This document shows positions 8,917 to 17,637 of a stretch of 32,331 nt of DNA, piece by piece; position 1 is the stretch's first letter; the number at the start of each line of letters is the position of its first letter. The position numbers and the translations under genes were made by a program. The notes under the pieces are model-generated. The model saw nothing but the letters and a program-made list of their open reading frames with translations, did not search any database and had not been told where the DNA came from. The stretch covers positions 1 through 32,331 of the forward strand of contig JAGOKC010000022.1 of the NCBI GenBank assembly GCA_017994835.1, given 5' to 3'. This stretch comes from Aquabacterium sp. GTDB lineage: Bacteria; Pseudomonadota; Gammaproteobacteria; Burkholderiales; Burkholderiaceae_C.

Positions 8917-8943
8917 TTATCGACCATCCCGCGTCAACCCTTA
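8917..8943 (-). promoter_or_regulatory. Sigma-28 (FliA)-type promoter for EF-hand gene
   Basis: On the minus strand the sequence reads TAAGGGTT, exactly 11 nt, then GTCGATAA. The FliA consensus is TAAAGTTT-N11-GCCGATAA: the -10 differs at one base, the -35 at two, and the spacer is exact. The predicted start (~8909) leaves a short leader holding GGAGGT. Confidence 0.6.
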
Positions 8944-9063
8944 AGGCAGATCGCGCGCCCCACGCCACAGGGTTGCCCCCGTCACCGCAAACGGCGTGAC
9001 AAACCGCACAAACGACACGCTTGCCGCTAGACTTGCCGAAGCAACAAAGGGAAGTGAAACAAG

Positions 9064-10170
9064 ATGGCATGGACGCGCACAAGTCGCTGGATGGCAGGAG
9101 CAGGCCTGGTGGTTGCTGCTGCCGTGGCCGCAGGTGTTTTCTGGTCAAGCCAGCCTGACACAGACAGCGCCCTCATTCAGGTCAATGGCCGCATCGAAGG
9201 CGATCAGATCGTGGTGTCGGCACGGGTGCCCGCGCGCATCAGCGAACTGCTCGTGCGCGAAGGCGACGCAGTGCAGTCGGGCCAGGTCATGCTCAAACTG
9301 CATGACGACGCCGTGGCCGCCCGCGCTGCCCAGGCCAAATCGGCCGCCGATGCCCAGATGGCCCAGGTGCGCGCCATCGAATCGTCCCTGAGCCTGCTGC
9401 GCAGCGAAACAGCCATGCTCACGCAAACCGCGCAGGCCGAAGTCAGCGCCGCGCAGGCTGAACTCACCCGACTGGGTGCCGTCGCGCAACAAAGCGCGCT
9501 CGAACGCGACCGCGTCAAGCAACTTGCCGACCAGGGCTTTCTCGGCCCCCAGGCACTTGAACGCGCGCAAGTCGCCACCAAAAGCGCGATGGAACAGTAC
9601 AACAGCGCCCGAGCCCAGGTACAAAAAGCCCAGGTCAATTTACAAAACACTCGCCTGGCACCCCAGCGCATTGAATCGCGTTCGGCCGAACTGCAAGCCG
9701 CCATCGCCCAGGCTGAAATGGCCCAGGCCAAAGCCCTGGAGGCTGCCAGCGAATCCAAAGAGCTGACCGTCACCGCCCCTGTCAACGGTCACGTCGTCGC
9801 CCGCTACATCAATCCCGGCGAAGCCGTGAACCATGGCGTGCCGCTCTACGCCATCACCGACCTGACCAAGGTCTATCTCAAAGCCTACATTCCCGAGCCC
9901 ATGCTGGGCCGTGTCCAGCTGGGCCAGGCCGCCCAGATCTGGACCGATTCGACTCCTGACCAGCCGATCGACGCGAAGGTCGGCTACATCGCCAACCGCG
10001 CCGAATTCACGCCCAAAGAAGTACAGACGCGGGACGAACGCACCAAGCTGGTTTTCGAAGTGCGCCTCTATCCCACACAAACCTCCCAGCTCAAGCTGCG
10101 TCCTGGTCAACCTGCCGACGGCATGATTCGCCTGAGCCCAGACACCGCCTGGCACGCCCCCCGTCACTGA
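9064..10170 (+). CDS. HlyD/YbhG-type periplasmic adaptor of ABC exporter
   Basis: 368 aa. An N-terminal membrane anchor (~8-28) is followed by a biotinyl-lipoyl half-motif (QVNGRIEGDQIVVSARVPARI...GDAVQSGQ), a long Ala/Gln-rich alpha-helical coiled-coil hairpin (~75-220), the second lipoyl half (ELTVTAPVNGHVV, NPGEAV) and a beta-barrel domain (VYLKAYIPEPMLGRVQLGQ). This is the membrane-fusion-protein plan of YbhG/YhiI/EmrA-like adaptors, linking an inner-membrane pump to a TolC channel. A GGGAAG-like ribosome site precedes ATG 9064. It is the first gene of a four-gene operon, with 4 nt before the ATPase gene. The exported substrate is unknown. Confidence 0.9.
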   Translation: MAWTRTSRWMAGAGLVVAAAVAAGVFWSSQPDTDSALIQVNGRIEGDQIVVSARVPARISELLVREGDAVQSGQVMLKLHDDAVAARAAQAKSAADAQMAQVRAIESSLSLLRSETAMLTQTAQAEVSAAQAELTRLGAVAQQSALERDRVKQLADQGFLGPQALERAQVATKSAMEQYNSARAQVQKAQVNLQNTRLAPQRIESRSAELQAAIAQAEMAQAKALEAASESKELTVTAPVNGHVVARYINPGEAVNHGVPLYAITDLTKVYLKAYIPEPMLGRVQLGQAAQIWTDSTPDQPIDAKVGYIANRAEFTPKEVQTRDERTKLVFEVRLYPTQTSQLKLRPGQPADGMIRLSPDTAWHAPRH

Positions 10171-10174
10171 GCTC

Positions 10175-12238
10175 ATGAGCCAGCAGCACGCGCCAAGCAG
10201 CATCCTGCCTGACGAGCGGCGCAGGGTGCGGCCTGTTGTGCGCGTGAACAAACTCGTCAAGCGCTACGACCTGGTCGAAGCGGTGCGGCAGGTGTCGCTC
10301 GATGTCAAACCCGCCCAGATCTACGGCCTGATCGGTGCTGACGGAGCCGGCAAAAGCAGCCTCATGAAGGTGATTGCCGGTGTTCTCAGCCACGAAGAAG
10401 GCGAGGTTCAGGTGCTCGGCCAGCGCATCGACTCCGAACGCCAGGCCGAGAAGGTCAAAAGCGCCATCGGCTTCATGCCCCAGGGCCTGGGTCTGAACCT
10501 CTACCCCACGCTGTCCATCGAAGAGAACATCGACTTCTTTGCCCGCCTGCGCATGGTGCCGCCAGAGCGTCTGCGCGAACGCAAGGAGCGCCTGCTTGAA
10601 GTCACCCGCCTGAACGCCTTCCGCGCCCGCCCGGCGGGTCAATTGTCCGGGGGCATGAAACAAAAGCTCGGGCTCATCTGCACCCTCATCCACGCCCCGC
10701 GCCTCATCATCCTCGACGAGCCCACCACGGGTGTCGATCCGGTCTCGCGCCGCGATTTCTGGCTCATCCTGGCGCAACTCATCCACACCGAACAAATCAC
10801 CGCCCTCATCTCCACAGCCTATCTGGACGAGGCCAGCCGCTTTGACCACGTCGCGCTGATGCATGAAGGCCAGATCATCCTCGAAGGCCCGCCCGACCTG
10901 CTGATTGACCGCAGCGACGCCACCATCGTGCAGTGCCCAGCCGAAGGCGCTGCGCTGGCCGCACTCACACAGGCCTTTCCCCAGCACGAAGCTGCCCAGG
11001 GCCAGGTCCGGCTGTTCGTGCCCCTGCGCGATGCAGGGCAAGCCCAGGCGCAGGTGCAAGCCACCCTGGTTGCGGCGGGCCTGCCCAAGGTCGAAGCGCC
11101 CATCGTCACCCGCCCGCAACTGGAAGACCTGTTCATTGCCCGACTGTGGACCGACGCCATCGCGGCCCGCTCCTACCTGCCCCCATCCGCATCCGCATCA
11201 TTTGGCGACGCGACCCACGACGCTTCGACCACATCGGTGGCAGGCCGTGCATCGGGCACCACCCCTGACACCGGCTGGGCCATCGACGCCCAGGCGCTGA
11301 CCCGTGATTTCGACCAGTTCCGCGCGGTCGATGGCGTGTCCTTTCAGGTCGGCTATGGCGACATCTTCGGGCTGCTGGGAGCCAACGGTGCGGGCAAAAC
11401 CACCGCCATCAAGATGCTGACCGGCATCCTGCCCCCCAGCTCCGGCCTGGGCCGCGTAGCGGGTTCCGACATGCGCCATGCCCGCCAGGCCATCAAAGAG
11501 CGGATCGGCTACATGTCGCAAGCGTTTTCGCTCTACACCGACCTGACGGTGGAAGAGAACCTGATGCTGTTCGCCGGCGTCTATGGTCTGCCGCGCAAGG
11601 TTGCGCGCGAGCGCACCCGCTGGGCCATCGAGCTGGGCGAGCTGCACGGCTACGAACAGGTCGCTGCCATCAGCCTGCCCATGGGCTTGCGTCAACGTCT
11701 GGCCCTGGGCTGTGCCCTCGTTCACCGCCCTCGCGTGCTGTTTCTGGACGAGCCCACCTCGGGCGTGGACCCGATTGGTCGCAAGCACTTCTGGAGCATC
11801 CTGCGCAAGCTGGCCCATGAAGACGGCGTTGCCATCTTGCTGACCACCCACTACATGGCCGAAGCCGAGCTGTGCGACCGCGTGGCCATGATGTATGCCG
11901 GCCGCATCGTGGCCGATGCGCCACCCGCCCAACTCAAGCAAGACCTGCTGACGCGCCAGGGGCAACTGCTTGAAATCACGCCACGCAGCACCACACTCGC
12001 CATGCAGGCCTTGAAAGAAGCGGGCTTTGACCAGGCGGTGCTCCACGGGCGCAACATCCACGTCATGTCGCACCAGCCTGAGGCCGACCGCGCCCGCATC
12101 TTCAGCGTGCTGCGTGCGGCGCACCAGCGCAGCGCCAACGTCATCCCCCGGCCACTGACCATGGAAGACGTCTTCATCGACATCGTGCTCAGCCGCGAAG
12201 GCCACGGCACGAACGCCCAAGCGCCGGAGGCCGCATGA
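10175..12238 (+). CDS. Tandem ABC ATPase (YbhF/RbbA-like)
   Basis: 687 aa with two nucleotide-binding domains. Domain 1: Walker A GADGAGKS (54-61), signature LSGGM (157-161), Walker B LIILDEP (177-183). Domain 2: Walker A GANGAGKT (402-409), a degenerate signature LPMGLRQR where LSGGQ is expected, and Walker B VLFLDEP. A ~90-residue linker, rich in Ala/Ser/Thr toward its end, separates them. The plan matches E. coli YbhF and the ATPase half of RbbA, which energise ABC-2 exporters. Only one composite ATP site may be fully competent (inference from the degenerate signature). The stop overlaps the next start by 4 nt (ATGA). Confidence 0.9.
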   Translation: MSQQHAPSSILPDERRRVRPVVRVNKLVKRYDLVEAVRQVSLDVKPAQIYGLIGADGAGKSSLMKVIAGVLSHEEGEVQVLGQRIDSERQAEKVKSAIGFMPQGLGLNLYPTLSIEENIDFFARLRMVPPERLRERKERLLEVTRLNAFRARPAGQLSGGMKQKLGLICTLIHAPRLIILDEPTTGVDPVSRRDFWLILAQLIHTEQITALISTAYLDEASRFDHVALMHEGQIILEGPPDLLIDRSDATIVQCPAEGAALAALTQAFPQHEAAQGQVRLFVPLRDAGQAQAQVQATLVAAGLPKVEAPIVTRPQLEDLFIARLWTDAIAARSYLPPSASASFGDATHDASTTSVAGRASGTTPDTGWAIDAQALTRDFDQFRAVDGVSFQVGYGDIFGLLGANGAGKTTAIKMLTGILPPSSGLGRVAGSDMRHARQAIKERIGYMSQAFSLYTDLTVEENLMLFAGVYGLPRKVARERTRWAIELGELHGYEQVAAISLPMGLRQRLALGCALVHRPRVLFLDEPTSGVDPIGRKHFWSILRKLAHEDGVAILLTTHYMAEAELCDRVAMMYAGRIVADAPPAQLKQDLLTRQGQLLEITPRSTTLAMQALKEAGFDQAVLHGRNIHVMSHQPEADRARIFSVLRAAHQRSANVIPRPLTMEDVFIDIVLSREGHGTNAQAPEAA

Positions 12239-13389
12239 ACCTGCTGCGCGTGCGCACCCTGGTGGCCAAGGAAGTCAATGAAGCCCTGCGTGACCGGCTC
12301 TACCTCACCCTCGCCTTCTTCCTGCCCATCTTGCTGATGCTGGTGTTCACCTACGGCATGACCAGCAACATCGACAACGTCGGCGTCGTCATCGTCGATG
12401 AAGACCAGACCGCCGCCAGTCGCGAGTACACCCAGCGCTTTTTGTCCACCCGGCACTTCAAGCAAGTCGAGGTGACCCACGCCCCCACCCGTGCCGATGC
12501 CGCGCTGGCAGCCTATGAGGCCCGCCTGCTGATCTGGGTCGGCTCCGGTTTCGAGCGGCAACTGCAAAGCGGCCAGACGGCCCAAGTGTCCATTCAGATT
12601 GACGGTGCCTTCACCGAGCCTGCACGCACCATGGCCGGCTATATCGAGGCCATCAACGCACAGGCCAACCAGGACCTGCGCCAGCGCTATGCCGCTGCCC
12701 AATGGGGTGCTCACGCCGCCCTCACCCGCCAGGTCACCCAGCCCGTGCAACTGCAGACCCGCTACCTCTACAACGCCGAGTTGCGCAGCGTCGCCATGAT
12801 CGCGCCCGCGCTCATGATGATGATCCTGATGATGTGCCCACCCCTGCTGATCGCCGTCAGCGTCGTGCGCGAGAAGGAAAGCGGCTCCATCTACAACATC
12901 GCCAGCTCCACCGTCACCCGCTTTGAATTCCTGCTGGGCAAACTCATTCCCGTGGTCGCCATCGGCATGGTCAACGGCTTCATGCTGTGGGCCCTGGTCG
13001 CCTTCTGGTTTGATGTGCCCTTGCGCGGTCACCCGCTGGCCTTCACACTGGCCCTGCTGCTCTACGTCATCGCCACGTCCAGCATGGGTTTGCTGGTGTC
13101 GTCTGCCGTCAAAACACAGCAAGCGGCCATCATCATCACCACCATGACGGCGGTCATCGCGTCCATGCAGTTTGCGGGCCTGTTCGCGCCGCTGGAAACC
13201 GCCGACCCGGTCAACCAGTTCATCAGCCACCTCTTCCCCGCCGCCGACTTCCTGCGTGTGGTCCGGGGTGTGTACGTGCGCGGTGCGGGCATCGAGGTGT
13301 TCTGGCCCGAAATGCTCGCCATGGCCGGCTACGGGGCCATGGCCCTCGCCCTGGCGCACGCCCTGTTTCACAAGAGGACGTCCACATGA
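12235..13389 (+). CDS. ABC-2 type permease (YbhS-like)
   Basis: 384 aa. An N-terminal amphipathic stretch and TM1 (~22-42) are followed by a large periplasmic domain (~43-180; GVVIVDEDQTAASREY), then five C-terminal TM helices (~187-378) with the cytosolic coupling motif VVREKESGSIYNI. This is the ABC2_membrane layout of the YbhS/YbhR/YhhJ family. It is translationally coupled to both neighbours by ATGA overlaps, and should pair with the next gene as a heterodimeric pore. Confidence 0.9.
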   Translation: MNLLRVRTLVAKEVNEALRDRLYLTLAFFLPILLMLVFTYGMTSNIDNVGVVIVDEDQTAASREYTQRFLSTRHFKQVEVTHAPTRADAALAAYEARLLIWVGSGFERQLQSGQTAQVSIQIDGAFTEPARTMAGYIEAINAQANQDLRQRYAAAQWGAHAALTRQVTQPVQLQTRYLYNAELRSVAMIAPALMMMILMMCPPLLIAVSVVREKESGSIYNIASSTVTRFEFLLGKLIPVVAIGMVNGFMLWALVAFWFDVPLRGHPLAFTLALLLYVIATSSMGLLVSSAVKTQQAAIIITTMTAVIASMQFAGLFAPLETADPVNQFISHLFPAADFLRVVRGVYVRGAGIEVFWPEMLAMAGYGAMALALAHALFHKRTST

Positions 13390-14528
13390 GCCTGCGCCGC
13401 TGGCTCACCCAGGTGAGCGCCCTGATGACCAAAGAGTGGAAGCAACTCTACCGCGACCGCGCCCTGCTCAGCTTTGTCATCTTCATCTTCACCCTCGACA
13501 TCTTGCTGGCATCCGGTGCCCCCGCGCTCGACCTCAAGGAAACGCCCATCGGCGTCATCGACCGTGATCACAGCAGTGTGTCGCGCGAGCTGATCTACCG
13601 CCTGCCCGCACAGCAATTCAGCGTGGTCCCCCTGGCAGATCAGGACAAGGTGGTGTCACGTGCACTCGAGCGCGGCGAACTGCGCGGCGTGCTCACCATC
13701 CCCCACGGCTTCGAAAACGACCTGCTGCGCGCGCAAAGCCCTGCCCTGCAACTGGTGGTGGACGCCAGCGACGCCAACCTCGGCTTCCTGCTGTCAAGCT
13801 ACACCGAACGCATCCTCCTGACCCTCAGCAGCGACATCGTCGGGGCACAGGCCGCAGCACGGGGTCAGCCAGTGGTCATCCCGCAAATCGTCACCCAACC
13901 CCGCACCCGCTTCAACCCCAGCCTGACCGAAGCCTGGTACGCCACCCTGTCTGAATTGCTGACCATGGTCACCGTGGCCTGCATCCTGCTGCCCGCCGCA
14001 GCGCTGGTGCGCGAGAAGGAACGCGGCACCGTCGAACAACTGCTGGTGTCGCCGCTGTCTCCCCTGCAGATCGTGCTGGCCAAGGCGTTTGCCATGACCT
14101 CGGTCGTGTTGCTAGGCTCGCTGGTGGCCGTCGGTGTCATCATGAACCAGCTCGTGGGCGTGCCATTCGTGGGCAGCCCCTGGGTCTTTTTCAGCCTGAT
14201 CGCGCTCTACGCCATCACCAGCTCGGGCCTGGGGGTGCTGGCCTCCACCTTTGCACGCAACTCCGGCCAGGTCGGCCTCATCGTTGTGCTGCTGGTCATG
14301 CCCATCATCATGCTCTCGGGCACCTGGAGCCTGCGTGAAAGCATGCCCTTGTGGCTGCAGAACATGGTGGCCTTCTCACCCATGACCTACTTCGTGGACA
14401 TGGCCTATGGCGTGCTGCTCAAAGGCAGCGACCTGGCTGCACTGTGGCCCAAGGCCTTGAAAATGTCACTGCTGGGACTGGCCTTCTGGGCCTTGGGCGT
14501 GTTCCGCTTTCAGCGGCAGTTCCGCTGA
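13386..14528 (+). CDS. ABC-2 type permease (YbhR/YhhJ-like)
   Basis: 380 aa with the same architecture as its neighbour: TM1 (~27-46), periplasmic domain (GVIDRDHSSVSRELIYRLP...), coupling motif ALVREKERGTVEQLLVSP, five further TM helices, and the end FRFQRQFR. It is the last gene of the exporter operon. Its final 63 nt are antisense to the 3' end of the trypsin-like protease gene on the other strand, so the two transcripts necessarily overlap and no separate terminator fits. Confidence 0.9.
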   Translation: MSLRRWLTQVSALMTKEWKQLYRDRALLSFVIFIFTLDILLASGAPALDLKETPIGVIDRDHSSVSRELIYRLPAQQFSVVPLADQDKVVSRALERGELRGVLTIPHGFENDLLRAQSPALQLVVDASDANLGFLLSSYTERILLTLSSDIVGAQAAARGQPVVIPQIVTQPRTRFNPSLTEAWYATLSELLTMVTVACILLPAAALVREKERGTVEQLLVSPLSPLQIVLAKAFAMTSVVLLGSLVAVGVIMNQLVGVPFVGSPWVFFSLIALYAITSSGLGVLASTFARNSGQVGLIVVLLVMPIIMLSGTWSLRESMPLWLQNMVAFSPMTYFVDMAYGVLLKGSDLAALWPKALKMSLLGLAFWALGVFRFQRQFR

Positions 14529-15347
14529 ACCAACCCGACGGGCCAGCATGTCGCGCACATGGCGCGCCGGAATCGCATACGAAATCCCCGAAGGCTGACT
14601 CAAGGCCGATTCACGCGTGCCCTTGAGCAACACCATGTTCATCACCCCCACCACCTCGCCCGAAACCGCGTCAAACAAAGGCCCGCCGCTGTTGCCTGGA
14701 TACGCCGTGGCATCGAGCTGAAAAATCTGGAAATTGCCTTCGCGCAAACCCCTGATGGCCTCGGCATTCAACTGACTGCCCCGCGCCGATGGCAAGCGGG
14801 CCTGCGTGATGGACGACACCATCGCCCGGTGCGTCACCGACGAAAAACCCAAGGCCCCGCCAATCGGAAAACCCATGAAGGCCAGCTCCTGCCCTTCCTT
14901 GATGCGGTCCGAATCACCCAGCAACAGTACCGGCACAGGTGGACCATCGATGTGCAACAGAGCCAGATCGTGGAACACATCCTTGTCGAGCACCTGCGCC
15001 AACCGTGTCTGAAACGTGTCCGGGCCTGTGCGCACCTGCACCACCAACTGCCCTGCCGTGTCGGCACTGCCAGACTGCTGCAGCACATGGGCGTTGCTCA
15101 CCACCCAATTACCCGCGCCCACCACAAAACCCGTGCCGCGCAGGCTGAAACGCGGTGCGCCGGTCGGGTTATAACTGCCCACAATGACGACTGCAGGCTT
15201 CACTCGCGCAATCGTGCCAGGCAAGGCACTGGGCTGGGCCTGTGCCGATGTGCCACACAGCAACACACCGCACAGTGCCGCGCCACACAGCAGCGCTCGG
15301 CGCACCACGCTTTGAGGCGCAGAGGTCAAAGACAGGGCGTTCGACAT
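14466..15347 (-). CDS. Exported trypsin-like serine protease, fifth gene of the HPr-rel-A cassette
   Basis: 293 aa. Signal peptide ~1-37 (VVRRALLCGAALCGVLLC...AQA). The chymotrypsin-fold triad is clear: H87 in VVSNAHVLQ, D127 in HDLALLHID, S220 in YPGNSGGPLFD. There is no PDZ domain, so it is shorter than DegP/DegS; it resembles stand-alone S1C-type periplasmic proteases. ATG 15347 directly abuts the TGA of the nucleotidyltransferase gene (TGAATG) and has GGAG 5 nt upstream, so it is almost certainly co-transcribed and coupled with that cassette. It could process the cassette's exported first-gene product (inference). The last 20 codons run antisense into the ABC permease gene. Confidence 0.88.
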   Translation of the reverse strand: MSNALSLTSAPQSVVRRALLCGAALCGVLLCGTSAQAQPSALPGTIARVKPAVVIVGSYNPTGAPRFSLRGTGFVVGAGNWVVSNAHVLQQSGSADTAGQLVVQVRTGPDTFQTRLAQVLDKDVFHDLALLHIDGPPVPVLLLGDSDRIKEGQELAFMGFPIGGALGFSSVTHRAMVSSITQARLPSARGSQLNAEAIRGLREGNFQIFQLDATAYPGNSGGPLFDAVSGEVVGVMNMVLLKGTRESALSQPSGISYAIPARHVRDMLARRVGSAELPLKAEHAQGPEGQSQQ

Positions 15348-16439
15348 TCAAGCTCCTTGCTTGGGTGACAGCCATTTGCGCAACAAGTGCCGCGCCAACA
15401 AGCCCGGTGGCATCCTCAACCAGTGCCCGCGCAGGTACAAGAAACCACGCGCCAGCGGCGTCCAACGATCAGCCACCAAGGCATGGGGCGGGCACAACAC
15501 CCGCTCGAACATCGCATCCATCCACTTCAAACGCCATGCACCCGGATGTGCCCCTGGTGCCCGGCTCAGCTCCTGCAAGACCGCTGGTGGCACCGCCGTG
15601 CCCAACACCTTGCCGACATAGCGCAAGGCGTAAAACAGCGGCCGAGTCAGTTGCAAGGCCACGGCTCGGGCCACCATGCGTGGCCAGAAATCAGGCGAAC
15701 GGCCATGCTCTCGCAACAAGGCATCCAGGTCAACCAGCCCCCGCATGCCCTGCTCGAAATTGCCCTCATGCATCAAATGGGTTGCACTGTGCAGCACCAT
15801 GTCGATGGGGGCCAGCACATGCAGACACGAACCCGGTTGCAGTGGCCTCGCCTCGCGCAACAACAGCTCCGAGCTCGGATGAATGCGTGCCGACACCGGC
15901 AAGATCGCATGGTGCACATCCAGCACCGTGCCACGCTGAATGTGCTGCATGGGGGGCAACTCGTGCATCCAGGTACGGTAGTAGCGCTGATCGTAAGCCG
16001 AGCCGGCCGCGCTGGCCCAGCCGCCCAGCATCAGCGCAGCCTCCACCTCCGGCAAGGCTGCGCGCGGCACCAGCACATCCACGTCCGACACCACACGCCC
16101 GTTGCCCGCATCCAGGCCTGCGAGCACATAGGCCGCCCCTTTGAGCAACACCACCGGGATGTTCAGCGAACGAAGCGCCAGCTCAATTTCCTGCACCTCA
16201 TAGCCCAACTCACGCTGCTGACGGTCGGCCAACAACAAGGCCGATGCCAGATACGCGCGCGGTGAGGCCGGAATCTGCGCCCACACCCCCGCCTGCTGCG
16301 CCAGAAAACCCAGGCGCGCCAACAAATCCGCCACCCGCGCCAGGCGAATCAGCCGATCCCACGCGAGCGCAGACAAACCACCCATCTCGTGTGGGCATTG
16401 CAGCATGCGTTGAAGCAGCAGATCGTCGCTCGTTTGCAT
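15348..16439 (-). CDS. NTP_transf_5-type nucleotidyltransferase family protein
   Basis: 363 aa from ATG 16439, which lies 5 nt after the kinase stop; an earlier in-frame start at 16469 would overlap the kinase gene. Motifs of the nucleotidyltransferase-like family linked to polysaccharide, PEP-CTERM and lasso-peptide loci: VVLLKG (96-101), the metal-binding acidic pair in SDVDVLV (118-124), and LDVHH (173-177), followed by a helical C-terminal half. The reaction is unknown for this family. Homologous genes accompany HPr-kinase-like genes in some lasso-peptide clusters. Here it is the fourth gene of the cassette, after the kinase and before the protease. Confidence 0.85.
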   Translation of the reverse strand: MQTSDDLLLQRMLQCPHEMGGLSALAWDRLIRLARVADLLARLGFLAQQAGVWAQIPASPRAYLASALLLADRQQRELGYEVQEIELALRSLNIPVVLLKGAAYVLAGLDAGNGRVVSDVDVLVPRAALPEVEAALMLGGWASAAGSAYDQRYYRTWMHELPPMQHIQRGTVLDVHHAILPVSARIHPSSELLLREARPLQPGSCLHVLAPIDMVLHSATHLMHEGNFEQGMRGLVDLDALLREHGRSPDFWPRMVARAVALQLTRPLFYALRYVGKVLGTAVPPAVLQELSRAPGAHPGAWRLKWMDAMFERVLCPPHALVADRWTPLARGFLYLRGHWLRMPPGLLARHLLRKWLSPKQGA

Positions 16440-16444
16440 GACGC

Positions 16445-17365
16445 TCAACCCCTCAAGCGGGCAAAACACGCCAGCGCCTCATCAAGATGGCTGTAGTGCA
16501 GGTCAAACACCTCGCAACGCGCCACCACATCGGCCAGCGCTTCAAAACCCTGCCGCCCATGCACATGGTGGTTGAAGCTGTTGCGATGCAGGTTCAACAA
16601 GGCATCGGCCTTGCGCCTTGGGGTCAGGGTCAGGTCGGCACCTGCCACATAGCGCGGAAACACGATCCAGGCGGGCGTGGCCCGCTCTGTCGCACGTGCC
16701 GTGCTGTCTGCCGACACCTGCATGTGGCACACCGTGCCCTTGAGCGTATCCAGCGCCACCGGCCCCATCACCGCGCCCGGCGCACGACGGCCAATGATGT
16801 CAATCGAGGCATTTTTCAAACTGATGGGCCGGGGCGATGCGGTCAACAAACCGTCCTGCGGGTCCAGCAAGGCCATTTCGTCAGACAGCAAACGCCAGCC
16901 ATCAAGCATCAAGGCGGCACACAGCGTGCTCTTGCCCGACCCCGGCGGCGCGGGCAGGATCACGGCCCGCCCATCGCGCTCCAGCACAGCCGCATGCAGC
17001 GTGATCCAGTTGTGGCAATGGCTGGTGATGCACCAGTTCAGCCCCCACTCCAGAAAGGCATAGGCCTCGTCATAGGCCAGCGGGGTAAAGGGGCGGTGCC
17101 CGTCCATTTCAAACACACAGCGCGGCCGCAGCGGCCGCCACTGAGGGCGCACCGACACATGAAAGTCGGCAAAACGGCCCTCTTCGGTCCAGCATTCGTG
17201 GGCGGCATACAAGCGCCCCACGCCTTCGGCGACCTTCGCAATGGGACTGCTCACATGCACCACAAACGGGTCCATCCGCAGATACAGCCCAGCGGTGCGA
17301 AGCGCAGTTCGCAGGGCATCGGGCGGCACGGCCTGAACCAGACGTGGACTCACGCCGACAGACAC
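16445..17365 (-). CDS. HprK-related kinase A
   Basis: 306 aa from GTG 17365. GTG 17353 is an alternative that would make a 4-nt GTGA overlap with the PqqD-like stop. The C-terminal half resembles HPr kinase/phosphorylase: H124 in TLHAAVLER, P-loop PAPPGSGKST (138-147), acidic LLSDEMALLD (159-168), and ISLKN (181-185). The N-terminal ~110 residues are not the HprK N-domain. No PTS gene and no HPr are visible, so the substrate is probably not HPr. The name follows the family HprK-related kinase A, which co-occurs with a PqqD-like partner. Lasso-peptide kinases such as PadeK/ThcoK derive from the same superfamily and phosphorylate a peptide serine. A protein or peptide kinase role is therefore plausible but unproven. 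Confidence 0.87.
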   Translation of the reverse strand: MSVGVSPRLVQAVPPDALRTALRTAGLYLRMDPFVVHVSSPIAKVAEGVGRLYAAHECWTEEGRFADFHVSVRPQWRPLRPRCVFEMDGHRPFTPLAYDEAYAFLEWGLNWCITSHCHNWITLHAAVLERDGRAVILPAPPGSGKSTLCAALMLDGWRLLSDEMALLDPQDGLLTASPRPISLKNASIDIIGRRAPGAVMGPVALDTLKGTVCHMQVSADSTARATERATPAWIVFPRYVAGADLTLTPRRKADALLNLHRNSFNHHVHGRQGFEALADVVARCEVFDLHYSHLDEALACFARLRG

Positions 17366-17637
17366 GTCACCACACCCATCTTCCTCAAATCACCCAGCAC
17401 CGAGGTCACCAGTGCCACATCCATGTCCTCGGGCGTCTCGCCCAGCAAGGCATGCGCCAACTGCATTGAGGTCTGGGAGTTTGGACTGCCTTGCAGCAGC
17501 GATAAAAGCTCAAAAGCCGAATCGGACACTTCGTACAAGGTCGAGTCGGCATCGTCGTAGATGACGCCGCCCTGCCCCTCCCAGCCACGCAAGGTGAACC
17601 GGGGCGCGTTGAACGCGTACTGCACCGACAGACTCAT
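17350..17637 (-). CDS. PqqD-like protein of the HPr-rel-A system
   Basis: 95 aa from ATG 17637, chosen because its A-T-G overlaps the preceding TGA (ATGA); a GTG at 17682 would overlap 49 nt. Sequence features fit a PqqD/RRE winged-helix fold: VIYDDADSTLYEVSDSAFELL (beta-hairpin and first helix), AHALLGETPEDMDVALVTSVL, and the closing LRKMGVVT. PqqD-type domains bind leader peptides and deliver them to modifying enzymes. Here the partner would be the adjacent kinase and/or nucleotidyltransferase. This is the second gene of the cassette, directly after the twin-arginine protein, which makes that protein the first candidate for recognition. Confidence 0.82.
   Translation of the reverse strand: MSLSVQYAFNAPRFTLRGWEGQGGVIYDDADSTLYEVSDSAFELLSLLQGSPNSQTSMQLAHALLGETPEDMDVALVTSVLGDLRKMGVVTCLSA

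Noticed and set aside
11851-13371. 506-codon minus-strand frame across the ABC ATPase and permease genes
   Set aside because: Low-complexity Gly/His/Asp translation and no ribosome site; it crosses a junction of two clearly real coupled genes.
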